Assembly: GCA_963665075.1 (NCBI GenBank)
Contig: OY762063.1
Location: forward strand, 2,294,001 to 2,358,000
DNA from: JAPULR01 sp963665075
GTDB taxonomy: Bacteria; Chloroflexota; Dehalococcoidia; Lucifugimonadales; GCA-2712585
Length of the DNA stretch: 64,000 nucleotides
Direction: 5' to 3'
Position 1 is the stretch's first letter. The number at the start of each line of letters is the position of its first letter. Positions 15,754-24,579 of this stretch are shown one piece after another. A program made the position numbers and the translations under genes. The notes beneath the pieces are model-generated. The model was not told the origin of the DNA, searched no databases, and saw only the letters and a program-made list of their open reading frames with translations.

Positions 15754-17130
15754 CTAGTCTTCCCGGATTACGGCGGGGACTTTTCTGCGTCCCACCTTGA
15801 TTTCGTCGGTCAGGATTTGACCTTCCTTGATGTCGAAGAGGGGTATCAGGGGGAAGATCTTGGCGAACAATAAGAAGAGCATTAGAACCATAGCGAAAGT
15901 TCCAATTATTATCATTATTTCGATGGGGCTTGGGGCGTAGGTGTACCAGGATTGGGTGAAAACCTGCTTGCGGGCGAGGCCGGGGACGATGATGATGAAG
16001 CGTTCGAGCCACATGCCGATGTTTACGGAGATGGTGGTAATGGTCATCCAGAGGAAGCTGCGGCGGACGTTTCGGAATAGCCAGAGGGGGACTGGGAAGA
16101 AGAAGGAGGTGATGATGAAGGCGAGGAAGAGCCAGCCCCAGGGGGCGCTGAACATCTGGAGGCTTCGGGTGGCGAGTTCGTCGCCTTCCTGTCCGTAGAT
16201 GCCGAAGAGGAATTCCATCGCGAAGAAGTAGAACCAGGCGACGGCGATGACGATAAGGAGGCGGCCCAAGGCGTCGATGTGTTCTCGTCTAACGTAGTCT
16301 TCCCAGCCGAAGAGCCAGCGCATGAAGATCATGACGGTAACGACGCCGGATACGCCGGAGTGGACGGCGCCGATGACGAAGTAGGGGGCGAAGATGGTGG
16401 AGTGCCAGCTGTTGACGGAGACGGCCATGCCGAAGTCCCAGGAGACGATGCTGTGGACGGAGACGAAGACGGGAAGGATGAGGGCGGAGAGGAGGATGCC
16501 TGCGATGGCCTGGAGCTTCCACTGGCGTGGGGTGCCGCGCCAGCCGAGGGAGAGGACGGAGTAGGCGATGCGTCGGATACCGGAGCTTCTATCGCGGACG
16601 ACGGCGAGGTCGGGGACTAGGGCGATGAAGACGAAGAGGATGCTGGATAGGAGGTAGGTGTTGACGGCGGAGGGGTCCCAGACGAGGGGGGAGCGGATGT
16701 CGGGCCAGATGCCGCGGGAGAAGTCGTAGGGGAAGACCCAGTACATGAGGCGCCAGGGTCTGCCGGTGTGGATGAAGGGCATGAGGACGGCGGTCATGAG
16801 GGAGAAGATGGTCAGGACTTCGGCGGCGCGGGTGGCGGGTCTGCGCCATTCGGCCTTGGAGAGGCGGAGGATGGCGGAGAGCATGACGCCGGCGTGGCTG
16901 ATGCCGATCCAGAAGACGAAGTTGGTGATGAAGAAGCCCCAGAAGACGGGGCGGTTGAGGCCGGTGACGCCGATGCCGCGATTGACCATGAATCCGGCGG
17001 CGAAGACGGCGATGAAGACGACCAGTCCGAGGAACATGACGATGGCCCAGTACTTGACGGGGTTCTCGAATAGTCCCCGGAGCAGGTCCCGGTTAATCGT
17101 CTTGTAGCCTAGTATCTTGCCTTCTTGCAA
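15754..17130 (-). CDS. actC: alternative complex III membrane subunit ActC (NrfD family)
   Basis: 458 aa, about ten transmembrane helices, NrfD/PsrC family; it forms the quinol site of the complex. Diagnostic stretches are WIGISHAGVMLSAILRL in helix 2-3, AAEVLTIFSLMTAVLMPFIHTGRPW and the conserved SVHSIVSWDFGMA. Starts at TTG 17130 (LQEGKILGYK), with GGAACTGGGAACC upstream; an ATG alternative is not available. It follows the other NrfD-type gene by 15 bp. Between the two NrfD proteins this one matches classical ActC better. Confidence 0.85.
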   Translation of the reverse strand: MQEGKILGYKTINRDLLRGLFENPVKYWAIVMFLGLVVFIAVFAAGFMVNRGIGVTGLNRPVFWGFFITNFVFWIGISHAGVMLSAILRLSKAEWRRPATRAAEVLTIFSLMTAVLMPFIHTGRPWRLMYWVFPYDFSRGIWPDIRSPLVWDPSAVNTYLLSSILFVFIALVPDLAVVRDRSSGIRRIAYSVLSLGWRGTPRQWKLQAIAGILLSALILPVFVSVHSIVSWDFGMAVSVNSWHSTIFAPYFVIGAVHSGVSGVVTVMIFMRWLFGWEDYVRREHIDALGRLLIVIAVAWFYFFAMEFLFGIYGQEGDELATRSLQMFSAPWGWLFLAFIITSFFFPVPLWLFRNVRRSFLWMTITTISVNIGMWLERFIIIVPGLARKQVFTQSWYTYAPSPIEIMIIIGTFAMVLMLFLLFAKIFPLIPLFDIKEGQILTDEIKVGRRKVPAVIRED

Positions 17131-17145
17131 TTCGGTTCCCAGTTC

Positions 17146-18543
17146 CTATTCAGGCTTGCCGAGCACGAGGAATTTGCTTCTCAGGAGGGGGCGCACTCGG
17201 GAGTAGAGGAGGCCCTCCTTGACTTCCCAGATGGAGAGGATGGGGAAGATTCTGGAGGCCAGCAGGTATATGAGGGCGGCGCCGGCGAGTCCTCCGAGGA
17301 TGATGAAGATGTCGAGAACGTCGGGGAGCATGGCGGGCTGGACGGCTTTGAGGGCGTGGCCGGTCGGGTCTTCGATGCCAAGGGCGGGGACGTAGAGGCG
17401 TATCGTCATAAAGAAAGCGCCGATGAGGACGGAGGCGCCGGCGAGGGTCGGGCCGATGATGCTCTTACGGACCTGGTTCCACATGAGGAGAAGGAAGGGT
17501 ATGAGGAAGCTGAAGAAGAAGTTGAGGAGGAAGGGGATGCGGTAGGATTCGAACATGAAGGTTTTGAGGACGTTCTGCTCGGTGGGGGTGCGTCCGTACC
17601 AGAAGGTGATGAGGGCGGCGAACCAGAAGTAGGCCCATAGGAGGCTGAGGGCGAGGAGGATCTTGCTGAATGACCAGAAGGATTCCATCGGGATGAAGTC
17701 CTTGTAGCGGCCGGTGTGGCGGAGGATGAAGGTGGTGACGAGGGTGAGGCCGATGGCGGTCTGGATGCCGGTGAGGGCCTGGTGGGCGGGCATTATGGAG
17801 TCTTTCCAGCCGGGGACGAGGGACATGACGAAATCGACGTTAATCATGGTTTGGACCATGACCAGGAGCATGAAATAGAAGGCGCCGAGGGCGGTGAGTC
17901 CGATGCGGTGGTAGTTCCACTGGGCCTGGGTGCCGCGCCAGAAGCCGGAGAAGCTGCGGAGGAATTTGGCGCGGGGGCCGTTGCCGTGGCGGGAGAGGAC
18001 GGCCATGTCGGGGATGGCGGAGAGGATGAGGAGGGCGAGGCCGCAGACGACGAGGCCGAGGACGGCGAAGAAGTCCCACCATAGTGGGACGCCGATAAAT
18101 TCGGAGGAAACCCAGAGGCTGCGGCGTCCTTCGAGGGGTGGCAGGAGGGCCATGAGGGGGATGAACCAGAGGATGGTGAACAGGCCGACGGCGGCGTAGA
18201 GTTCGGAGACGCGGGAGAAGGGACGGCGCCAGTGGTTCTTGGTCCAGCGGAGGGCGACGGCGACGAGGGGGGCGGAGCCGGCGGTGATGAGGAGGAAGGC
18301 GAACATGGCGGAGTAGTAGCCCCACTGGGCGCGTTCGCTGACGCCGAATCCGTCGAGGAATCGGAAGATGAGGGCTATTATGCCGATCAGGAAGACGGAA
18401 CCGAGGACGGCTATGACGAGCTTGTAGTTTCTGGTCACATCGAAGAAGTCCCGGGACACCTGCTCGGTGACCATGCGGGAGTTGAGTTCGGGCCCGTCTA
18501 CGGATAGCTGGACCCGGTCGAAGTTGTTATCGGCGGTGGTCAA
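17146..18543 (-). CDS. second NrfD-family membrane subunit of alternative complex III
   Basis: 465 aa, about ten helices. Long N-terminal cytoplasmic stretch (residues 1-35), then NYKLVIAVLGSVFLIGIIALIF, RWTKNHWRRPFSRVSELYAAVG and LALLILSAIPDMAVL. It is NrfD-like but has HAG replaced by TAGSAPLV, so it is probably an ActF-type or paralogous anchor and not the quinol-site subunit. TTG at 18543 overlaps the ActB2 stop (ATTGA), implying coupled translation. Known complexes carry two NrfD subunits (ActC and ActF); here both sit side by side ahead of ActD. Confidence 0.75.
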   Translation of the reverse strand: MTTADNNFDRVQLSVDGPELNSRMVTEQVSRDFFDVTRNYKLVIAVLGSVFLIGIIALIFRFLDGFGVSERAQWGYYSAMFAFLLITAGSAPLVAVALRWTKNHWRRPFSRVSELYAAVGLFTILWFIPLMALLPPLEGRRSLWVSSEFIGVPLWWDFFAVLGLVVCGLALLILSAIPDMAVLSRHGNGPRAKFLRSFSGFWRGTQAQWNYHRIGLTALGAFYFMLLVMVQTMINVDFVMSLVPGWKDSIMPAHQALTGIQTAIGLTLVTTFILRHTGRYKDFIPMESFWSFSKILLALSLLWAYFWFAALITFWYGRTPTEQNVLKTFMFESYRIPFLLNFFFSFLIPFLLLMWNQVRKSIIGPTLAGASVLIGAFFMTIRLYVPALGIEDPTGHALKAVQPAMLPDVLDIFIILGGLAGAALIYLLASRIFPILSIWEVKEGLLYSRVRPLLRSKFLVLGKPE

Positions 18544-19277
18544 TGGGCTTCTTCCTTGGGCGCGTTAGGGTCAACCTTCTTGAGATATATGACGCTGGGG
18601 GAGGTTCCGATGTGTTCCAGGAGCTTGTAGTGGCGTGGGTCGCGGGCTCGTCTGGAAACATCGCTGTTGGGGTCGTTGATGTCGCCGAAAGTGAGGGTGT
18701 CGGTGGGGCAGGCGTTGACGCAGGCGGGCATGAAGTTGCCGGCCTTGAGGGACTGGTCGTTGACCTTCTCGCCGTCACGTCCTTCGATTGTGCGCTCGGC
18801 GCGTCGGATGCGCTGGACGCAGAAGGTGCACTTTTCCATGATGCCACGGCTGCGGATGGTGACGTCGGGGTTAAGCTGGTTGTGGAGGGTTCCGGGCCAT
18901 TCAGGGTCGTGGAAGTTGAAGAAACGGACCTGATAGGGGCAGTTGTTGGCGCAGTAGCGGGTGCCGACGCAGCGGTTGTAGACCTGGACGTTGAGGCCCT
19001 GGCTGTTGTGGTAGGTGGCGTAGACGGGGCAGACGGGTTCGCAGGGGGCGTTTTCGCAGTGCTGGCAGAGGACGGGGATGAAGCGGGCCTTGACGTTGGG
19101 CCAGGTGCCCTCCCAGACGCGGTCGATGCGGATCCACTGCTTGGCGCGGCGGGAGAGGAAGTCTTTTTCCTCGTTGACGGGGATGTTGTTCTCCGCCTGG
19201 CACGCGACGACGCAGGCCTGGCAGCCGGTGCACCGGTCCAAGTCTATAACCATTGCCCATTTTCTATTTTCGGCCAT
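18540..19277 (-). CDS. alternative complex III iron-sulfur subunit (ActB2, separate gene)
   Basis: 245 aa ferredoxin-type subunit. Four cysteine groups predict up to four clusters: CTGCQACVVAC (residues 18-28), CQHCENAPCEPVC, CVGTRYCANNC, and CTFC with a later CVNAC. It carries electrons from the quinol site in the NrfD subunit toward the cytochromes. In Chloroflexus this domain is fused to the molybdopterin-like domain as one ActB; here it is a free-standing gene 27 bp after ActB1. All cluster cysteines are present. Confidence 0.88.
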   Translation of the reverse strand: MAENRKWAMVIDLDRCTGCQACVVACQAENNIPVNEEKDFLSRRAKQWIRIDRVWEGTWPNVKARFIPVLCQHCENAPCEPVCPVYATYHNSQGLNVQVYNRCVGTRYCANNCPYQVRFFNFHDPEWPGTLHNQLNPDVTIRSRGIMEKCTFCVQRIRRAERTIEGRDGEKVNDQSLKAGNFMPACVNACPTDTLTFGDINDPNSDVSRRARDPRHYKLLEHIGTSPSVIYLKKVDPNAPKEEAH

Positions 19278-19304
19278 GTTCTAATGCGTATTCCTTATGT
19301 GCTT

Positions 19305-21587
19305 TTAACCACGGGTTATCTTGACTATGGCTTCTTCCTGGTTGGGGACGAAGGCGGGGACGATGCCTTCGAACTTGGGGATGGGGGAGTTTTCGCCCGT
19401 GGGGACTATTCTAACGCGAGTACCGGCCCACGCAAGGGACTGGGTTTCTTCTTCGAGGGGGAGTCCGATGATGTGGAGGGGGTTTTCGCCCCTTCCTTTG
19501 GAGTAGCGGAGGGAGGCGGTGTGGCCCTGGCCGACGGGGATGCCGACGACGTTAGGGGGCACGGCGGGATGATGATATATCTGGGCGACGAAGGAGCGTC
19601 CGTTGGCGCCTTCTACGCGGACGAAATCGCCTTCGCGGAGGCCGATGGCGTCGGCGACGAGGGAGCTAATCTCGACCCAGGTAGTCCAGGCGACGGTGGT
19701 GAGGGGGTCGGAGCTGGACTGGAGCCAGGGGAGGTTGGCGCCGGAGCCGTCGGCGAGGGAGACGGTCTGGAAGGGGATCAGGTTGAAGGTGTTGCCGCCG
19801 GTGGGGCCGGCGATTTTGAGTTCGTTGTCGCGGCTGGCGATTTCTGCGATGTTGGGCATGGAGGGGGAGGCGTCGGCAGTGGCGTCGCGGTCCCACCAAC
19901 CGCCCTGCTGGAGGAGGGCGTTCCAGAAGGAGTTGAAATCGGCGTCCTGGACGGAGCCGCGGTTGAGGGCGTGGATCTTGCGGGCCTGGTCCTGGAGGAG
20001 GTGGTGGTAGGTGGGCATGTTGAGGGGGGTTGCGCCGTCAAGTCCCATTTCGCGGGAAAGCTGGAGGAGAACGTCGGCGAAGCCCATCGGATTCATGCCG
20101 GGGAGAGGGTTGACGACGGGCTGCTGCATGCCGATGACTTCGAAGCCGGGGCCGGGGGAGGGAACGTCGTCGCCCCAATCCTCCATAGGTGCGCGTTCGG
20201 GGAGGACGAGGTCGGCCATCTCGGTAGTCTCGTCCAAGAAGGAGGAGAAGGAGGCGACGAAGATGTCGTCGCGGTTGAGGGTCTGGCGGAGGCCGATGTC
20301 CGCGGGGAGGTCGTTGACGGGGTTGACGCCGCGGAAGAGGACTACGCCGGTGCGTCCGTTGGATATGTCGGCGACGGTGCGATGCCAGTCGCCGGTGGAG
20401 GCGGCGGGGACGGTTTTGGCGAGTTCGGGGACGGGCGCGGGGGGGTTGAAGACGACGCCGCCTTCGGCGCCGACGCTGCCGACGAGGAAATTGAGGGCGA
20501 AGATGGCGGAGAGGTTGAAGGCGCCGTTGGTGTGGGCGGCGGGGTTGGCGCCGCCGATGGCAATGCTGCGGGGGGAGTTGTGGGCGAAATCGCGGGCCAT
20601 TTCGCGGATGACTTCGTGGGGTTCCGAGCCGTGGAGGGGGGGAACGCCGAGACTTTGGGCGATTATCTCAGGGGCGTAGGCGTTCAAGGCTGACGCGCCC
20701 TGGCCGCCGGTGAGTTGGTTGATTCGCTCCTGGGGGACGAGGCCTTCGGAGATGATGACGTGGGCGATGCTGAGGGCGAGGATACCTTCCTTGCCGGGGT
20801 CAATGGGAACCCATGTATCGGCGTTGGCGGCGGTGAGGGAGAACCAGGGATCGACCTGTACGAGGGTTCCGCGGCGTTGGCGTCCGAGGCCCTGGCGGAA
20901 TTCGCCGTAGCCCTTGGAGAACTGGACGGGGGCCTTCCACGTGCCGAGGAAGTCGGCACCGAAGGAGAGGACGTAGTTGGCGTTTTTGAAGTCGAAGGTG
21001 GGCGCGGTCTGCTGGCCGAGGACGTCCTTCATTACGTGGTCGTAGGCGGCGTCTTCCATAGGCTGGAAGGCGACGTGGCGGGCACCGTAGGCGTCGGCGA
21101 AGCTGCCGACGAGGTGGGCCATGCTGCCGCGGAGGGGGCCGGTGACGGTGAGGACGCGGCTGCGGTCGGCCTGGGCCTGGAGGTGGCCGCGGAGGTGGTC
21201 GAGGGCTTCATTCCAGGAGATGGGGGCGTAGCGACCTGTGCCGCGGGGGCCCTGGCGTAGGAGGGGGCCGGCGATGCGTTCGGGGTGGTAGAGGGCCTGG
21301 AGGCCGGCTTCGGAGCGGAGGCTGTGGCCGCCGAGGTTGGTGGGGTATTGGGGGTTGCCCTGGACTTTCTTGGCGCGGCCTTCCATGACGCGGACGACGA
21401 TGCCTTCGGTTTCGATGCACTGTCTGGACAGGGTGGCGTACCAGTTGTCTCTGCCGGTTACGAGGTCTTCGGGGAGTTGGACGGGGCTTTGGGAGACGAA
21501 TTCGCGCTCATCGAAGAAGTTGCACGCCACCGCCCCCAGCGTGGAGAAGCTGGCCAGTCTGAGGAAATCTCTTCTGCTTAACTTCAT
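19305..21587 (-). CDS. actB: alternative complex III molybdopterin-like subunit (ActB1), Tat substrate
   Basis: 760 aa from ATG 21587. It opens with a twin-arginine signal SRRDFLRLASFSTLG followed by lipobox-like AVACN, so it is probably exported folded. The rest matches the molybdopterin oxidoreductase fold (WNEALDHLRGHLQ, GADFLGTWKAPV, the C-terminal VRVEGANGRSFVAQ dinucleotide-binding barrel), but the N-terminal 4Fe-4S cysteines of active enzymes are absent, as in other ActB subunits that have lost the cofactor. Role is structural scaffold between the heme and Fe-S subunits. Begins 8 bp after the ActA stop. Confidence 0.87.
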   Translation of the reverse strand: MKLSRRDFLRLASFSTLGAVACNFFDEREFVSQSPVQLPEDLVTGRDNWYATLSRQCIETEGIVVRVMEGRAKKVQGNPQYPTNLGGHSLRSEAGLQALYHPERIAGPLLRQGPRGTGRYAPISWNEALDHLRGHLQAQADRSRVLTVTGPLRGSMAHLVGSFADAYGARHVAFQPMEDAAYDHVMKDVLGQQTAPTFDFKNANYVLSFGADFLGTWKAPVQFSKGYGEFRQGLGRQRRGTLVQVDPWFSLTAANADTWVPIDPGKEGILALSIAHVIISEGLVPQERINQLTGGQGASALNAYAPEIIAQSLGVPPLHGSEPHEVIREMARDFAHNSPRSIAIGGANPAAHTNGAFNLSAIFALNFLVGSVGAEGGVVFNPPAPVPELAKTVPAASTGDWHRTVADISNGRTGVVLFRGVNPVNDLPADIGLRQTLNRDDIFVASFSSFLDETTEMADLVLPERAPMEDWGDDVPSPGPGFEVIGMQQPVVNPLPGMNPMGFADVLLQLSREMGLDGATPLNMPTYHHLLQDQARKIHALNRGSVQDADFNSFWNALLQQGGWWDRDATADASPSMPNIAEIASRDNELKIAGPTGGNTFNLIPFQTVSLADGSGANLPWLQSSSDPLTTVAWTTWVEISSLVADAIGLREGDFVRVEGANGRSFVAQIYHHPAVPPNVVGIPVGQGHTASLRYSKGRGENPLHIIGLPLEEETQSLAWAGTRVRIVPTGENSPIPKFEGIVPAFVPNQEEAIVKITRG

Positions 21588-21595
21588 TGGTAAAT

Positions 21596-22207
21596 CTAGT
21601 AGTGGCAGGTGGTGCAATCAGTGATGTCGGGGTTGTCGGTGAGGACTTCGTTGTCGCGGTGGCAGTCGACGCAGTCGCCCATCTTGAGGCTTCGGACCTG
21701 TTCGACTTCGACCATGTCGCGGACGTCGCCGTGGCAGGTGGCGCAGGCGGCTTCCAATTCCAAGCCCTGGACTTCGGTGAGGAAGCGGACGTGGGGTTCG
21801 TGGGAGAATTGGACGTGGTCGGGCAGGCGGTGGACGCGCTTCCAGTCGATGGGTTTTTTGTTGTTGTAGTGCTCGATGACCTTGGCGACTTCGGGGGGCG
21901 CGTTCTCGCCCTGAACGGTGGAGTGGCAGAGGAGGCAGCCTTCGACGGGGAGGATGGTGGCGGCGTCGCCCTTGGTGACGTCGCGGTGGCAGAAGGCGCA
22001 GTTGATGCCTTCGATGTCGACGTGGGCGGTGTGAGGGAAGGCGATGGGCTGCTCGGGGGGGCCGGGGAATCCGAAGACCTGGATGGGGGTGGAGAACCAG
22101 GCGCGGAGGAGGAAGACGGCGACGAGGATGAGGACGGCGGTGGTTAGGAGGCCGCCGAGGGCGATGGGGATGATGAGCATCCTGGGGGTTATGTATTTGG
22201 GGATCAT
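21596..22207 (-). CDS. actA: alternative complex III pentaheme cytochrome c ActA
   Basis: 203 aa from ATG 22207 (MIPKYITPRML). An uncleaved N-terminal helix (IIPIALGGLLTTAVLILVAVFLL) anchors a domain with exactly five heme motifs: CAFCH, CLLCH, CATCH, CVDCH and CTTCH, the last three residues from the stop. Bis-His ligation is suggested by HTAHVD and FSHEPHVRF. It passes electrons from the Fe-S subunit to ActE. The frame stays open upstream into a CCCTTCGACAGG repeat, which I excluded. Its five hemes need the ccm genes encoded later in the same run. Confidence 0.9.
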   Translation of the reverse strand: MIPKYITPRMLIIPIALGGLLTTAVLILVAVFLLRAWFSTPIQVFGFPGPPEQPIAFPHTAHVDIEGINCAFCHRDVTKGDAATILPVEGCLLCHSTVQGENAPPEVAKVIEHYNNKKPIDWKRVHRLPDHVQFSHEPHVRFLTEVQGLELEAACATCHGDVRDMVEVEQVRSLKMGDCVDCHRDNEVLTDNPDITDCTTCHY

Positions 22208-22396
22208 GGGGTGGGCTCGGTGGGCGCTCGACCCTTCGACAGGCTCAGGGTGAGCGGAGGGGGAGTGGGGAGGCACCCCCATCCTAACCTTCCCCCGTCA
22301 AGGGGGAAGGGATAAGAGAAGGGAGATGGATTCCCGCCTGCGCGGGAATGACGAAGTAGGGTGCGGGAATGACGGGATGGGGGGTGGGGGTTCATG
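22208..22396 (+). repeat. repeat block upstream of actA
   Basis: One CTCGACCCTTCGACAGGCTC copy, one CTTCCCCC-GTCAA-GGGGGAAG hairpin and one GATTCCCGC-CTGC-GCGGGAAT palindrome, all plus-oriented. No gene. Confidence 0.7.
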
Positions 22397-22693
22397 CTAA
22401 ATCCAGAACCGGTCATAGATGACTTCGAGGACGTAGGCGAGGTTGACGGCGAGGGAGAGGACGGTGAGGGCGAAGGAGAGGATAACGAGGGCGGCGATGG
22501 TGAGGGAGAAGCGGAGGAGGCCGGCGTTTTGGGGCAGGTGGCCGGTGGATATGAGGGAGGGGATGATGGCGTGGGCGGTCAGCATGGTGACGGCAAAGGA
22601 CACTATCAAAAGAAGATAGAACCAGAGATTGTGAAGCAATAGGCCAAGCTCTCTCCATTCAAGAGAGCCGATAGCTATGGGATCCGGGAGCAT
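22397..22693 (-). CDS. small three-helix membrane protein upstream of actA
   Basis: 98 aa, unrecognised. Three hydrophobic helices (about residues 20-45 LLHNLWFYLLLIVSFAVTMLTA, 60-80 FSLTIAALVILSFALTVLSLA, plus the C-terminal NLAYVLEVIYDRF). Start ATG 22693 has AGGCGGTG 3-4 nt upstream. As the first gene of the leftward alternative complex III run it may be an ActG-like small subunit or assembly factor, but no motif confirms that. Confidence 0.55.
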   Translation of the reverse strand: MLPDPIAIGSLEWRELGLLLHNLWFYLLLIVSFAVTMLTAHAIIPSLISTGHLPQNAGLLRFSLTIAALVILSFALTVLSLAVNLAYVLEVIYDRFWI

Positions 22694-22841
22694 TTCACCG
22701 CCTACTCACTCACCTGTAGAAGTCCCGTTTTGGCCCCTTTGATGGGCACGTGAAAACTATCACACAAGCTTGCGGGGTGTCAAGAGAAATCAGGGTTGGC
22801 TAAGGGGGGAGAGGGGTTGGGGCCGTGGGAGTTGTTGGCGT

Positions 22842-23777
22842 TTAGTGGAAGGCGGGGAGGACGTGGCGTCCGAAGAGTTCCAGTTGTTCGATGGCTTCGT
22901 CGGCGGGGCACATGGGGCGGGCGACGAATTTGCTGGCGCCGGCGTTTACGTAGTCCTGGATTAGTTTGGCGACGGTTTCGGGGGGGCCGACGGCGGAGTA
23001 TTGCGGGAAGGGGACGTTGGGTCTGTGGGCGAAGACGTGGGGGCCGGCGGCGTCGGCGGCCTTCCGGGGGTTGGAGGCGATGTAGAAGCCGAGCATGGTT
23101 CCGATGTGGTCTTCGTCGAAGAGGCGGTTGTGGTCTGACGCGGTGCGGAATATGAGGTTCTTGCCTTCGTCCACCTCGGCGGGGGTGGCCTGGGAGACGA
23201 GCCAGCCGTCGCCGAGGCGACCGGCGCGTCGTTGGGCGAACTTGCTTCTGCCGCCGATCCAGATGGGTGGCGAGGGTTTCTGGACGGGTTTGGGGACGAT
23301 TGAGACTTCGTTGAGGGTGAAGAATCGGCCGTAGTGGGTGACGGTTTCTTCCTCCCAGAGGCGTCGGATGAGGCGGATGGCTTCGTCGGCGCGCTTGCCG
23401 CGTGCGGCTTTGGGGACGCCGCAGGCCTGGTATTCGACGGGGTCTTCCTGTCCGAGGCCGACGGCGGGAAGGAGGCGGCCTTTGGAGAGGTAGTCGAGGG
23501 TGGCGAGTTCTTTGGCGAGGAGGACGGGGTTGCGGAGGGGGAGGGCGATGACGCTGGTGCCGAATTTGAGGGTTTCGGAGTAGGCGGCGACCATCGAGAG
23601 GGCGACGACGGGTTCGAGGGGGAAGCGTCCACCGACGACGCGGTCGCTGAGCCAGATGGAGTCGTAGGCGTATTGTTCGCCGAGTTCGACGAGGCGGCGG
23701 AGGAGGTCGTGGCCGTGGGGTTCCGGCGGGAAGGGGCCGGGGGCGAAGCCGATGCGGATTTTGAGGTTGGCGGGCAT
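22842..23777 (-). CDS. LLM-class (luciferase-like) F420/flavin-dependent oxidoreductase
   Basis: 311 aa TIM-barrel of the luciferase-like monooxygenase family. Hallmarks: N-terminal IRIGFAPGPFPPEP, SIWLSDRVVGGRFPLEPVVALSMVAA, TLDYLSKGRLLPAVGLGQ and the PPIWIGGRS strand. Such proteins reduce or oxidise organic substrates with F420H2 or FMNH2; the exact substrate is unknown. Expressed leftward; a 5' leader element with a promoter at 24035-24064 lies about 260 bp upstream. Common in SAR202-type genomes beside amidohydrolases. Confidence 0.85.
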   Translation of the reverse strand: MPANLKIRIGFAPGPFPPEPHGHDLLRRLVELGEQYAYDSIWLSDRVVGGRFPLEPVVALSMVAAYSETLKFGTSVIALPLRNPVLLAKELATLDYLSKGRLLPAVGLGQEDPVEYQACGVPKAARGKRADEAIRLIRRLWEEETVTHYGRFFTLNEVSIVPKPVQKPSPPIWIGGRSKFAQRRAGRLGDGWLVSQATPAEVDEGKNLIFRTASDHNRLFDEDHIGTMLGFYIASNPRKAADAAGPHVFAHRPNVPFPQYSAVGPPETVAKLIQDYVNAGASKFVARPMCPADEAIEQLELFGRHVLPAFH

Positions 23778-23825
23778 GATTTGGTGGGGGCTAGTATAGC
23801 AGGAAGGGGGCGGTTGTTGTTGTAG

Positions 23826-24090
23826 GGATTATTCGTTTCGTTTGGCTTCTTTTTTTTTTTCTGTGGAGGGAAATGAATGGTGTTTTATAGCTAATTCGGG
23901 GGCAATTTTGGATTCGTTTCTTGTTGTGGTGAAAACGAATGGGGATTACTTTTGTTATTGTAGGGGCGGTGGTTGGCGGTGAGAATGAGGGGGGTTATTT
24001 GCTGGTGGGTTTCGCGTATATGTTTCATGTTAGGATGGTAGCAGAGGGAGGGGGTTGGGGGCAAGGGGGAGGTGGCAGTTTTGGGGGGAG
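23826..24090 (-). promoter_or_regulatory. conserved promoter-leader element, copy A
   Basis: On the minus strand TTGCCC (24064-24059), 18-nt spacer and TACCAT (24040-24035) form a promoter. Downstream come AACATGAAACATATA, an inverted repeat ATTCGTTT / AAACGAAT (23912-23919 and 23933-23940) with loop TTGTTGTGG, a poly-A tract preceded by CCACAG, and CGAAACGAAT. The same order recurs at 39361-39650 and partly at 27290-27540. It would give the LLM gene a ~250-nt leader. Confidence 0.5.
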
Positions 24091-24579
24091 ACATCCCCCA
24101 TCCCCACCACTGGATCCTTCGACAGGCCCTTCGACAAGCTCAGGGCAGGCTCAGGGTGAGCGGTGGGTTGGTTGGGGTGAGCGGATGGTGAGGGCTGGGG
24201 TGAGCGGGGGAATCACCCCCATCTCAATCTTCCCCGTCAAGGGGGAAGAGGTAAGAGGGGGCGCTGGACCCTTCGACAGGCTTTTCGACAAGCTCAGGGC
24301 AGGCTCAGGGTGAGCGGATAGTGAGGGTGAGCGGGGGAATCACCCCCATCTCAATCTTCCCCCGTCAAGGGGGAAGAGGTAAGAGGGGGCGCTCGGCCCT
24401 TCGACAGGCCCTTCGACAAGCTTAGGGTGAGCGGGGGAATCACCCCCATCTCAATCTTCCCCCGTCAAGGGGGAAGAGGTAAGAGGGGGCGCTCGGCCCT
24501 TCGACAGGCCCTTCGACAAGCTTAGGGTGAGCGGGGGAATCACCCCCATCTCAATCTTCCCCCGTCAAGGGGGAAGGGG
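24091..24579 (+). repeat. repeat array with exact 100-bp period
   Basis: CACCCCCATCTCAATCTTCC starts at 24341, 24441 and 24541 (period exactly 100 bp), each followed by the CCCCC-GTCAA-GGGGG hairpin and CGACAGGCCCTTCGACAAGC. An earlier unit at 24214 is 127 bp away. Two CCCTTCGACAGG...CAGGCTCAGGGTGAGC units contain another copy nested in their loop (about 24115-24162 and 24266-24316). The array ends at the stop of the transglutaminase gene. Confidence 0.85.

Noticed and set aside
18543..20693. 716-codon plus-strand open frame opposite actB1/actB2
   Set aside because: Gly/Asp/Glu/Val-rich shadow caused by the strong G bias of the plus strand; the minus strand encodes complete Act subunits with cofactor motifs.
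22842..23777. LLM protein as a luciferase for light production
   Set aside because: No partner subunit or fatty-acid reductase genes; family is mostly general oxidoreductases.
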